Shown piece by piece: positions 1 through 6,554 of a DNA stretch of 20,620 nt. The position numbers and the translations under genes are program-made. The stretch is from Leucobacter sp. UBA1945 (lineage in GTDB: Bacteria; Actinomycetota; Actinomycetes; Actinomycetales; Microbacteriaceae). Numbering within the stretch: position 1 is the stretch's first letter; each line of letters starts with the position of its first letter. Under the pieces are notes generated by a model. That model made no database searches. It saw only the letters and a list, made by a program, of their open reading frames with translations, and was not told the origin of the DNA. Where the stretch lies: positions 5,393-26,012 of the forward strand of contig DDEV01000132.1 in the NCBI GenBank assembly GCA_002336855.1. The letters are read 5' to 3'.

Positions 1-971
1 CCGCCGAGGACGTTCGCCATGACCGTCCACGAGGCCACCGGCCGCGGGTCACCGAGCGGCAGGTCGAGCACGGCGCGCAGGTGCTGCTCGAACTGGCTCG
101 TGACCGAGCCCTCGATCGAGAAGTGACCCGAGTTGTGGGGGCGCATGGCGAGCTCGTTCACGAGCACCCGCCCGTCGGCGGTCTCGAACATCTCGACCGC
201 GAGCACGCCCGTGACGCCAACGCCCTCGGCCACGGTGAGGCCGATGCGCGCCGCATCTTCGAGCGTCTGCGCGTGCTGCACGGGCGCCGGAGCGAGCACC
301 TCGGCGCACACGCCATCGCGCTGAATGGTCTCGACCACGGGCCATGCTCGCACCTCACCGCTCGGGCGACGAGCGACCAGCTGCGACAGCTCGCGCACGA
401 AGTCGACGAGCTCTTCAACGAGCAGCGCGCCACCGCGGCCGTCTTCGGCGAGCGCGGTGAACCAGTCGCGCACCTCGCTTGCGCTCGAGATCACGCGCAC
501 ACCTTTGCCGTCGTAGCCACCGCGTGCGGTCTTCGCCACGGCGCGGCCACCGTGCGTGTCGATGAACTCCTGCAGCTCTGCCTCATTGGTGACGGCAGCC
601 CAGGCCGGCACGGGCACGCCGAGCTCGGTGAGCTTCTCGCGCATAAGAATCTTGTCTTGTGCGAACTGCAGGGCGTCCGGGCGCGGATGCACGCTGACTC
701 CTCGCGACTCGAGCTCGCGCAGAATGCTCGGCGGCACGTGCTCGTGGTCAAAGGTCACCACGTCGACGGTCTCGGCAAACGAGAACACGGTCTCTGGGTC
801 GCGGTAGTCGCCCACGCGGTCTGCGGCGCGCTCGGCGCTCGACCCCTCGGTCTCGGCGAGCACGCTGATGCGCAGCCCGAGGTGCACGGCTGGCGGCACC
901 ATCATGCGAGCGAGCTGACCGCCCCCGATAACACCGATGCGAATGATGCCTGAGCCGTCTGCGAGAGCCAT
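1..971 (-). CDS. purK: PurK, N5-carboxyaminoimidazole ribonucleotide synthase (3' end outside the window)
   Basis: The enzyme uses ATP and bicarbonate to carboxylate aminoimidazole ribonucleotide in de novo purine synthesis, in the cytoplasm. About 323 residues are visible and the frame is open to the window edge, so the C-terminal end is missing. Near the N-terminus there is the nucleotide-binding glycine motif IGVIGGGQLARMM (residues 12-24). Further on come the ATP-grasp segments FAQDKILMREKL, VAKTARGGYDGKGV and LLVEELVDF, then VNELAMRPHNSGHFSIEGS, typical of the PurK C-terminal lobe. The ATG at 969-971 is preceded by a good ribosome binding site (AGAGGA directly upstream). In many actinobacteria purE follows purK; it would lie to the left, outside the window. 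The family assignment is firm. Confidence 0.96.
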   Translation of the reverse strand, partial: MALADGSGIIRIGVIGGGQLARMMVPPAVHLGLRISVLAETEGSSAERAADRVGDYRDPETVFSFAETVDVVTFDHEHVPPSILRELESRGVSVHPRPDALQFAQDKILMREKLTELGVPVPAWAAVTNEAELQEFIDTHGGRAVAKTARGGYDGKGVRVISSASEVRDWFTALAEDGRGGALLVEELVDFVRELSQLVARRPSGEVRAWPVVETIQRDGVCAEVLAPAPVQHAQTLEDAARIGLTVAEGVGVTGVLAVEMFETADGRVLVNELAMRPHNSGHFSIEGSVTSQFEQHLRAVLDLPLGDPRPVASWTVMANVLG

Positions 972-1055
972 TCCTCTATTCTCGCATCTCTCGCCGAGGC
1001 GCCCTGCCGATTGATAGTGAGCGAAGCGCGGTTCGGGGGCGATCAGAGCGCAATA

Positions 1056-1100
1056 CGTGCGGCTCGAAAAGGATCTCGGCCGCACGCGAGTGCGGCCGAG
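1056..1100 (-). other. Strong GC hairpin with a competing third arm upstream of purK
   Basis: CTCGGCCGCAC (1075-1085) and GTGCGGCCGAG (1090-1100) form a perfect 11-bp stem with a GCGA loop. Read on the minus strand, the stem is followed by ATCCTTTTCG, as in a weak intrinsic terminator. A third segment (1056-1067, CGTGCGGC, a bulged T, then CGA) can pair with 1076-1086 instead, so two stems exclude each other. No gene ends here, so its role is unclear. It could be a purK leader structure, a barrier to read-through, or a relic. Confidence 0.5.
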
Positions 1101-1161
1101 GGCGGCTCGGGGGCACGCAAAGAGGCCTCCTCGACAAGCAAAACCCAGCAGCACACCATTA

Positions 1162-1206
1162 GTTGACGAAAGTCAACCAATCACATATAGTTGATTCTCG
1201 TCAACT
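1162..1206 (+). promoter_or_regulatory. Efflux-pump promoter overlapped by two MarR-type palindromes
   Basis: The -35 box TTGACG (1164-1169) and -10 box TATAGT (1186-1191) are 16 bp apart and near consensus. The perfect palindrome GTTGAC-GAAA-GTCAAC (1162-1177) covers the -35. A second palindrome, AGTTGA-N6-TCAACT (1189-1206), covers the -10 end and probable start site. The same half-site, GTTGA, occurs in both, with centres 28 bp apart. With a MarR gene in the same operon, these are the likely operators; binding itself is inferred. Confidence 0.75.
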
Positions 1207-1278
1207 TATTCGGCGTGCCAGGCGAAGCCCGCTGCGCGCCGCGATCCTCGTCCCTCAAACGAAGGCAACCACACCTCA

Positions 1279-2991
1279 ATGTCTCAAACCCCCACCTCAC
1301 CGAGCCCGAAAACCGGCGCAGTGCCGCTCGTGCTGCACGGGCGCGCCAAGAACTGGGCACTCGCCGGCATCTTCATGAGCACCTTCGTGTCGATGCTCGC
1401 GATGAACGTCGTCGGCACCTCGATGCCGCGCATCATCGCCGACATCGGCGGAACCCAGGCGACCTTCACCTGGGTCGTCATGGCAACCTCGCTCGCCTCG
1501 GCCATCTCGACCCCGATCTGGGGCAAGCTCGCCGATCTCACGAACAAGAAGGTGCTGCTGCAGCTCGCGCTCATCATCTTCACCCTCGGTTCGATCTTCG
1601 CTGGAATGGCGCACGACGCGACGTGGCTGATCTCGTTCCGCACGGTTCAGGGCCTCGGCGTCGGCGGCCTCGGCGTGCTCGGCCAGATCGTGCTCGCAGA
1701 GATCTTGAGCCCGCTCGAGCGCGGCAAGTACATGGGCATCATGGGCGCGATCATGGCGGTCGCAACCGTCGGCGGCCCGCTCATCGGCGGCCTCTTCACC
1801 GACACGATCGGCTGGCGCTGGAACTTCTACGTCGCGGTGCCCTTCGCGGTCGTCGCGCTGATCATGCTGCAGCTCACCCTGCACCTCACCACCTCCAAGC
1901 GCAAGGTCAAACTCGACTACGCCGGCGCAGTGCTGATCTCGGCCGGCTTCTCGAGCCTGCTCATCTGGATCACCCTCGTGGGCGGCGACTTCGACTGGGT
2001 CTCGTGGCAGACCGCACTCATGGTCGGCGCGGGTGTCGTGCTGCTGGTGATCGCAGTCTTCGTAGAGCTGCGTGCCGAGGAACCGCTGATCCCGCTCACC
2101 CTCTTCAAGAACGCGACCTTCACGATGTCGGTCGTCGCCAGCGTCGCGGTGGGCATCGCGATGTTCGCCACCGTCGTCTATCTCGGTCAGTACATGCAGA
2201 TCGCCCGCGGCCGCAGCGTGATCGAGTCGAGCCTGCTCACCCTGCCCATGATGGCGGGCGTGCTCGGCTCTTCGACGGTCGTCGGCCAGCTGATCAGCCG
2301 CTACAACAAGTGGAAGGCGTTCGTCGTCAGTGGCGCCATCGCCCTGCTCGTCGGCATCGTGCTCATGGGCCAGATTCGCTACGACACGTCATTCTGGTAC
2401 GTCGGCGTCTCGATGTTCATCATGGGCTGCGGCGTCGGCATGACCATGCAGAACCTCGTGCTCGTCGTGCAGAACACCGTCGCCCCCACCCAGATGGGTG
2501 CCGCTTCGAGCGCCGTGACGTTCTTCAGAACCCTCGGCGGTAGCGCCGGCATGTCGGTCATGGGCACCGTGCTCGGCCACCGCGTCACCGAGCTCATGAC
2601 CGAAGGCCTGACGAAGCTCGCGCAGACCAACCCTGCGGCCCTCGCGGGTGCTGAGGCGCTCAAGAATGGCACGATTCCCAAGATGTCTGAGCTCGACCCC
2701 GCGCTGCGCCTGGTCGTCGAAGACTCGTACGGCCATGCCATTGGCGACGTCTTTCTCTCGGTTGCGCCCGTTGCGGCCATCGCGATCATCGCCGTGATCT
2801 TCTTGCCGAACATTCCTCTCGGCACCAAGAACAATGCGCAGCGCATGGCAGGCAAGGCCTCCCCTCGCACCGGCACCGTCGAGCAGATCGGCCAGTCGGT
2901 CGCTCTGAGCGTCGACACCGCCTCGGTACCCGTCATCACTGACGCGTCGGCGCCTGGCCTCGTGGATTCGTCGAAGCGCAGCGACGCCTAG
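1279..2991 (+). CDS. DHA2-family (EmrB/QacA-type) MFS drug efflux transporter
   Basis: This is a membrane antiporter of the drug:H+ antiporter-2 family, expected to have 14 transmembrane helices and to export toxic compounds using the proton gradient. The 570-residue length fits. Visible signatures are the MFS motif A GKLADLTNKK (residues 82-91) between helices 2 and 3, the antiporter motif C region AVATVGGPLIGG (160-171), and WRWNFYVAVP (179-188), common to DHA2 members. A hydrophilic tail of about 50 residues follows the last helix. The ATG is preceded by GAAGG at a somewhat long spacing. The gene is followed after 9 bp by a MarR regulator and preceded by a promoter with two palindromes, which suggests ligand-induced, self-controlled efflux. 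The substrate cannot be read from the sequence. Confidence 0.92.
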   Translation: MSQTPTSPSPKTGAVPLVLHGRAKNWALAGIFMSTFVSMLAMNVVGTSMPRIIADIGGTQATFTWVVMATSLASAISTPIWGKLADLTNKKVLLQLALIIFTLGSIFAGMAHDATWLISFRTVQGLGVGGLGVLGQIVLAEILSPLERGKYMGIMGAIMAVATVGGPLIGGLFTDTIGWRWNFYVAVPFAVVALIMLQLTLHLTTSKRKVKLDYAGAVLISAGFSSLLIWITLVGGDFDWVSWQTALMVGAGVVLLVIAVFVELRAEEPLIPLTLFKNATFTMSVVASVAVGIAMFATVVYLGQYMQIARGRSVIESSLLTLPMMAGVLGSSTVVGQLISRYNKWKAFVVSGAIALLVGIVLMGQIRYDTSFWYVGVSMFIMGCGVGMTMQNLVLVVQNTVAPTQMGAASSAVTFFRTLGGSAGMSVMGTVLGHRVTELMTEGLTKLAQTNPAALAGAEALKNGTIPKMSELDPALRLVVEDSYGHAIGDVFLSVAPVAAIAIIAVIFLPNIPLGTKNNAQRMAGKASPRTGTVEQIGQSVALSVDTASVPVITDASAPGLVDSSKRSDA

Positions 2992-3000
2992 GCTTGAACC
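2989..3000 (+). promoter_or_regulatory. Possible leaderless promoter of the marR gene
   Basis: TAGGCT (2989-2994) fits an actinobacterial -10 box and lies exactly 6 nt before the ATG at 3001. No Shine-Dalgarno sequence is present, so a transcript could begin at the ATG itself. The box overlaps the stop codon of the efflux gene. No clear -35 is seen. The same layout occurs before aspS and the histidine phosphatase gene. Confidence 0.4.
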
Positions 3001-3525
3001 ATGCATGAGCACACCCGCGAAGAGGTGATCTCTGAGATCATCAGCGAGTTCTCGCAGTCGTTTGCGGCCGCGAGAACCCGCTGGACTCGTTTTGCCGAAG
3101 AGGTGCACCCCGAGCTGCGCGGCCCGGGCATGATGATTCTGCAGACGATTCTGCGCCGGGGGCCGGTCACCGCGACCGGGCTCGGCAGCATCCTCGACAT
3201 GGACAAAGCCATGGTGAGTCGGCAGGTCACGAAGCTGCGCTCGCTCGGTCTCGTCGACGCGAAAGAGGCAGAGTCGGATCGCCGAGTCATTCTGCTGACC
3301 GCAAGCGAGACGGCGCACTCAGCGATCGAGGGCATCCAGGCGCGCATCTCGGCCGACTACCTGGTGCGGTTCGCCGAGTGGAGCGAAGATGAGCTCGCGC
3401 AGTTGCAGATGCTGATGCATCGCTTCAACGCAACCGCAGAAGACCCCCGCGGCGAGAGCCCGGCGACGCGGTGCGCGCGAGCGGCCGAGGAGGCCGGGAC
3501 TTCGGGCGAAAGCCGCAACGTCTAG
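3001..3525 (+). CDS. MarR-family winged-helix transcriptional regulator
   Basis: This 174-residue protein has the MarR fold. An N-terminal dimerisation helix (about 5-35) is followed by a helix-turn-helix whose recognition helix runs through DKAMVSRQVTKLRSLGLV (68-85). The wing contains the family DRR signature in ESDRRVILLT (91-100), and a C-terminal dimer helix follows. The last 30 residues are a polar, low-complexity extension. MarR proteins usually repress neighbouring genes and release DNA on binding a small phenolic or drug ligand. Position directly after the efflux gene and the two palindromes at its promoter point to autoregulation of this two-gene unit. There is no Shine-Dalgarno sequence before the ATG, so translation may be leaderless or coupled to the gene before it. 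Confidence 0.9.
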   Translation: MHEHTREEVISEIISEFSQSFAAARTRWTRFAEEVHPELRGPGMMILQTILRRGPVTATGLGSILDMDKAMVSRQVTKLRSLGLVDAKEAESDRRVILLTASETAHSAIEGIQARISADYLVRFAEWSEDELAQLQMLMHRFNATAEDPRGESPATRCARAAEEAGTSGESRNV

Positions 3526-3545
3526 GCAGCAGCGCCTCAAACATT

Positions 3546-3600
3546 AAACAGCGCAAAAGGCATACGACAATCGAAATTTCGTATGCCTTTAGCGCTGTTT
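3546..3600. terminator. Large AT-rich bidirectional terminator hairpin
   Basis: A 22-nt arm at 3546-3567 (starting AAACAGCGC) is the reverse complement of 3579-3600 (ending GCGCTGTTT) with one mismatch, around an 11-nt loop. On the plus strand the stem ends in TTTTGTGCGTTT; on the minus strand it ends in TTTAATGTTT. It lies between the convergent marR and ccsB genes and could stop transcription from both sides. The AT-rich outer and inner segments stand out against the GC-rich surroundings. Confidence 0.8.
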
Positions 3601-3692
3601 TGTGCGTTTATGCAGGGCGAGGATCAGCGCTAGCCCCTGCGCGGGCCGGCCGATCAGGCAGAGAGCGCCGAGTCTAGCGGCTCCGCCCTCGA

Positions 3693-3704
3693 AGTCGGCC
3701 GACT
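3693..3704. repeat. 12-bp perfect palindrome after ccsB
   Basis: AGTCGGCCGACT is a perfect palindrome starting 15 bp past the ccsB stop codon in the direction of that gene. There is no T-tract beside it. It could be part of the 3' end structure of the ccsB transcript or chance in GC-rich DNA. Confidence 0.35.
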
Positions 3705-3718
3705 CGATCCGCCCGAGC

Positions 3719-4645
3719 TCAGAGCCCGGAGTAGGCGTGCAACCCCTTGAAGAACACGTTCACGATCGTGAAGTTGAAGATCACTGCGCCGTAGGCGACG
3801 ATCGACAACCACGCCGAGCGGGTGCCGCGCCAGCCGCGCGTCGCGCGAGCGTGAATGAAGCCCGCGTAGAGCACCCAGATCACGAGGGTCCAGACTTCCT
3901 TCGTGTCCCAGCCCCAGTAGCGGCTCCAGGCGCGCTCGGCCCAGATCGAGCCGGCGATCAGCGTGAAGGTCCAGAACACGAAGCCGATGATGGCCATGCG
4001 GTAGGCGAGGTCTTCGAGGCGAATCGCATTCGGAAACCCGCTGAGGAAGCGCAGCACCCCGGTCTCGCCTGCTTTGATCGCGTTCTCGCGGCGAGTCTGC
4101 ATCAGCTGCAGCACCGAGAGTCCGAACGAGAGAGTCAAGAAGCCGACGGCAAGCACCGCGACAAGAATGTGAATCACAAGCCAGTAGGTGTCGAGAGCCG
4201 GCGGCAGCGGCACGATCTCGCGATAGAAGTTGACCTTGGTGACGCCGAGAAACAGCACCGTCATGCCCGTGACGAGCGCGCCCAGAAAACGCACGTCTAC
4301 GAAGAACTGCGTCAGTATGAAGATCGCGATGATGGCGGTGGTCGCGGTGAGCGAGAACTCATACATGTTCGAGAACGGCACGCGGCCGGCGGCGATCCCA
4401 CGTAGCAGCGTGGCTGCGAGGTGCAACGCGAAGCCGAGCACCGTCAGGGCGAAACCGATGCGAAGCGACCGGCTGCGCACGACGACTCGTCCCTTCGCGT
4501 CGGTCTCGGGCAACGCACTCCCGCCGTCGCCGCTTCTGTTGGCCAGATCGACCACAAAGAAGACGAAAGCGATCGCGTAGACGGCCATGGCCGAATACAG
4601 CGCGATCGTTGAGTATTGTTCGAGGTGTTCGAGCGACTGCAGCAC
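3719..4645 (-). CDS. ccsB: CcsB/CcsA-type cytochrome c biogenesis protein (haem handling)
   Basis: This membrane protein works with ResB in system II cytochrome c maturation, moving haem across the membrane and attaching it to apocytochromes. The family's WWD haem-binding motif is clear, from WAERAWSRYWGWDTKEVW (residues 235-252). Histidines at 75, 159 and 265 are candidates for the conserved haem ligands. The protein is strongly hydrophobic, with around eight helices. I chose the GTG at 4643-4645 (308 residues) because homologues begin shortly before the first helix. An upstream TTG at 4705 would add 20 polar residues and looks unlikely. Its usual partners tlpA, ccdA and resB are not adjacent but end at 11006, with a polyamine transport locus in between. 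The closest upstream gene in the same direction encodes a Cache-domain protein 90 bp away. Confidence 0.93.
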   Translation of the reverse strand: MLQSLEHLEQYSTIALYSAMAVYAIAFVFFVVDLANRSGDGGSALPETDAKGRVVVRSRSLRIGFALTVLGFALHLAATLLRGIAAGRVPFSNMYEFSLTATTAIIAIFILTQFFVDVRFLGALVTGMTVLFLGVTKVNFYREIVPLPPALDTYWLVIHILVAVLAVGFLTLSFGLSVLQLMQTRRENAIKAGETGVLRFLSGFPNAIRLEDLAYRMAIIGFVFWTFTLIAGSIWAERAWSRYWGWDTKEVWTLVIWVLYAGFIHARATRGWRGTRSAWLSIVAYGAVIFNFTIVNVFFKGLHAYSGL

Positions 4646-4659
4646 GGCTCTCAAGCCTA
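4646..4659 (-). promoter_or_regulatory. Possible -10 box just upstream of ccsB
   Basis: On the minus strand TAGGCT (4659-4654) lies 8 nt before the proposed GTG start. It resembles the leaderless arrangements seen at marR, aspS and the histidine phosphatase gene. No good -35 is visible. If real, it would give ccsB its own promoter; otherwise it must be read from the gntR-Cache unit. Confidence 0.35.
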
Positions 4660-4735
4660 GTCTCGTGCGATCACGGCTTGCTGTGAACTGGCAGTTCGGT
4701 CTCAAGCAGGGTGGGCTCAGACCATGGAGAGAGGA

Positions 4736-5434
4736 TCAGGCCGCGACCGGCGACGGCAGCGCCAAGCTGAAGGGGTAGCGCTCCGAGCGCACCGACTCGA
4801 CGTCACTCGCGAATCGATCGCCAGTCTCGTAGCCGTGGTGCGCCGAGACCACGACCCGACCGCTCGAGTTCACGAGAGCTGAACCATCGAGAGTGTGCAG
4901 CAGTGGGAGCAGCAGGTCTTCGAGCGAGGCGACGAGCACGTCGGCGCACAGCACTCCTGAGAACTGTCCGTCAAGCATCAGGGGAATCGAAGCGGTGAGA
5001 GTGATCTCGTTCGAGCAGAGGTAGTCGACGAACGGACCGGCAATGTGCCGCTCGAGCGTCGAGGCGGGCACTCGATACCATTCAAGGCGGTGCAGGTCGA
5101 TCGCGGCCTGGCCCGGGCCGAAGGTCGATGACGCGAGCAGCGCCCGCTCTGGCCCCTGCCACCAGGCGAGCGGGTTGCCTTCGGCGACCACGTTCTCTGC
5201 GGCGCAGAAGCCCGCACCATAGAGCGGCCGGTCGGTCGATTCGAGCACGGCGTGAGCCTCTGCTTCGACGAGCGCGGTGAGCTGCGCCCCCGTGATCGGC
5301 CCCTGCGCGAGGCGCTCTGAGAGCTGCTGCTGCAAGCGGGGCAACCATGCCTCGAGGGGCGCGAAGATGCCGTCGACGAAGTCATCGAACTGCGCGATCA
5401 GCCGATCGCACTGCGCGTTTCGCTCTGCGCTCAC
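4736..5434 (-). CDS. Standalone cytosolic Cache-domain protein
   Basis: The 232-residue product consists of a helical N-terminal part (about 1-60) and an alpha/beta domain. Its later half carries Cache/PDC-like features: ITLTASIPLMLDGQFSGVLC followed by ADVLVASLEDLLLPLL. A final strand pair, ALVNSSGRVVVSAHHGYETG, resembles the second Cache subdomain. I see no signal peptide, no membrane helix and no kinase, methyl-accepting or HTH domain, so it should be a free cytoplasmic ligand sensor. Its GTG start overlaps the stop of the GntR gene by four bases (GTGA), so the two are translationally coupled and probably work together. Cache domains usually sense amines, amino acids or carboxylates outside the cell. 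Here the neighbouring transporter suggests a polyamine-like ligand, which is inference. Confidence 0.72.
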   Translation of the reverse strand: MSAERNAQCDRLIAQFDDFVDGIFAPLEAWLPRLQQQLSERLAQGPITGAQLTALVEAEAHAVLESTDRPLYGAGFCAAENVVAEGNPLAWWQGPERALLASSTFGPGQAAIDLHRLEWYRVPASTLERHIAGPFVDYLCSNEITLTASIPLMLDGQFSGVLCADVLVASLEDLLLPLLHTLDGSALVNSSGRVVVSAHHGYETGDRFASDVESVRSERYPFSLALPSPVAA

Positions 5435-6267
5435 GCCGCCTCCCCCGTGAAGCTCGCGGTGCCACTCTGGCCGCGATACCTCTCAAGTGTGGCACGAAGC
5501 TGCTCAGAAGCCGAGTCGCCCTGCAGTTCGGTGCGCAGCCCGCCGAGCCACCGCACCGAACTTCTGACGCTCGCGCGCACGACCTCGCGCGCCTTTGCGA
5601 CGTCGCCCTCGCGAGTCGCCTCGATCTGCGCGAGCAGCGAGTCGTGAGTGAGGTGTCGCTGTTCGACCTGCGCATCTTGCAGCGCGAGCAGCGGGGTGAA
5701 TTCGGTCTGCACGCGCACGTGTTCAGAGGTCAGCCGCACCGACTGGCTGAGCGCGGCCAGTTCGAGCTGCACGTCGGTGATGCGGCGGCGCCAGGGGCCG
5801 GGCGGCAGGTCGCGCGCGTCGACGAGCACGCGCTGCACGACGTCGAGCTCGTCTTCGGTGGCGCGCAGGCACGCGTATTCGGCGCAGGCAGCCACGATCA
5901 CCTCGTAGTGCACGCCGAGGTCGGCGAGCGCGACGCGCGGCATCGCCATGAGCGCCCTCGTGTTGACCTCTTCGACGACACCGGGGCTCGAGCGAACGAA
6001 ACTGCCGCCTCCGCGGCCACGCTTGGTGTCGATGAGCCCGCGGTGCCGCAGTGTGCCGAGCGCTTCGCGCACGGTGACGAGCGCGACACCAAAGAGCTGC
6101 GACAGCTCGTTCTCGCTCGGCAGCCGCTCGCCCTCGATGAATGCGCCGCTTGAAATGGCCTGCAGCAGCCTGGTCTCGACGAGTTCAGCCCGCCCCTCAT
6201 CGCCGATCGGCGCGAACGCCGCGTTGCGCAAACGACTCGACGCGGGCGACACCTGCGCTGACTCCAT
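5431..6267 (-). CDS. GntR-family (FadR/FCD subfamily) transcriptional regulator
   Basis: This 278-residue DNA-binding protein has an N-terminal winged helix with the GntR signature. LPSENELSQLFGVALVTVRE and ALGTLRHRGLIDTKRGRGGG form the helix-turn-helix and wing. The C-terminal half is all-helical and fits an FCD ligand domain, with acidic and histidine residues (for example EQRHLTHDSLLAQIEATREGD) where FCD proteins often bind metal and an organic ligand. The ATG at 6265-6267 was preferred over the GTG at 6282 because GAGAGGAG lies at ideal spacing before it. The gene diverges from the polyamine-type importer and is fused by overlap to the Cache gene. The likely role is control of the importer in response to its substrate; the ACAT/ATGT repeats at the importer promoter are candidate sites. 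Confidence 0.9.
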   Translation of the reverse strand: MESAQVSPASSRLRNAAFAPIGDEGRAELVETRLLQAISSGAFIEGERLPSENELSQLFGVALVTVREALGTLRHRGLIDTKRGRGGGSFVRSSPGVVEEVNTRALMAMPRVALADLGVHYEVIVAACAEYACLRATEDELDVVQRVLVDARDLPPGPWRRRITDVQLELAALSQSVRLTSEHVRVQTEFTPLLALQDAQVEQRHLTHDSLLAQIEATREGDVAKAREVVRASVRSSVRWLGGLRTELQGDSASEQLRATLERYRGQSGTASFTGEAA

Positions 6268-6302
6268 CGTTGCTCCTCTCACGAGTTCGGCGTTTTTTGG
6301 GG

Positions 6303-6319
6303 GCGAGGATCACCCTCGC
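6303..6319. repeat. Small perfect hairpin in the gntR-potA intergenic region
   Basis: GCGAGG-ATCAC-CCTCGC forms a 6-bp stem with a 5-nt loop, about 36 bp upstream of the gntR start, so it may lie in the gntR 5' leader. A run of T (plus strand) precedes it. It does not look like a terminator for any known gene. Confidence 0.35.
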
Positions 6320-6411
6320 TTCAGCAATTCTCTCGCATGCGGTGGCTTCTGCCTGGCAGCGAGCACACGCAGAACCCGCGAGATCACTGCCCAGTCTGCC
6401 AAGAGAAGCAT

Positions 6412-6430
6412 GAGCGCACACTGTGTGCTC
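6412..6430. promoter_or_regulatory. Near-perfect 19-bp palindrome in the gntR-potA intergenic region
   Basis: GAGCGCACA-C-TGTGTGCTC is symmetrical except for one position, which would still be a G-U pair in RNA. It sits midway between the two divergent genes. It could be an operator or a small hairpin; no known protein consensus was recognised. Confidence 0.35.
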
Positions 6431-6486
6431 GCCGCAGCCGCTTGGGCCAGCCGTGACCGAATCGTGATCCTCGAAACCAAACCTAG

Positions 6487-6526
6487 TTGCAAAACATCTA
6501 ATTTCCTATGTTAATGTTTCTGACAT
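6487..6526 (+). promoter_or_regulatory. Polyamine importer promoter with ACAT/ATGT repeats (candidate GntR operator)
   Basis: A -35-like TTGCAA (6487-6492) and a -10-like GTTAAT (6510-6515) are 17 bp apart. The region is AT-rich, unlike its surroundings. It contains AACAT (6493-6497), ATGTT (6508-6512), ATGTTT (6514-6519) and ACAT (6523-6526). These give several symmetric pairs, including AACAT-N10-ATGTT and ATGT-TTCTG-ACAT. The last pair has the short spacing usual for GntR operators and covers the likely start site. A strong ribosome binding site GAGGAG (6543-6548) follows. Confidence 0.6.
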
Positions 6527-6554
6527 TCCAACACTGTCGTTCGAGGAGCACGCA

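Larger units (their letters stand above)
972..1278. other. Divergent intergenic region purK / efflux pump
   Basis: This 307-bp region separates two divergent genes. I see no convincing coding sequence in it. The right half carries the efflux-pump promoter and two palindromes. The left half carries a strong GC-rich hairpin (1075-1100) and a competing complementary arm (1056-1067), both annotated separately. The purK promoter was not identified with confidence; GAGAAT followed by AGAGGA and the ATG is the best -10 candidate. Confidence 0.6.

Noticed and set aside
81..953. Long plus-strand open frame opposite purK
   Set aside because: It mirrors a clear PurK gene and shows the His/Arg/Ala-rich composition of antisense frames in GC-rich DNA.
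3420..3525. Frameshift at the 3' end of marR
   Set aside because: The last residues are low-complexity, but the winged-helix and dimer helices are complete, so a variable tail is the simpler view.
4646..4705. TTG start for ccsB at 4705
   Set aside because: The extra 20 residues are polar and not typical of the family, and TTG there lacks a ribosome site; the GTG at 4645 fits better.
6268..6554. Riboswitch upstream of the polyamine importer
   Set aside because: No known riboswitch core was recognised, and the likely transcription start near 6522 leaves only about 30 nt of leader.
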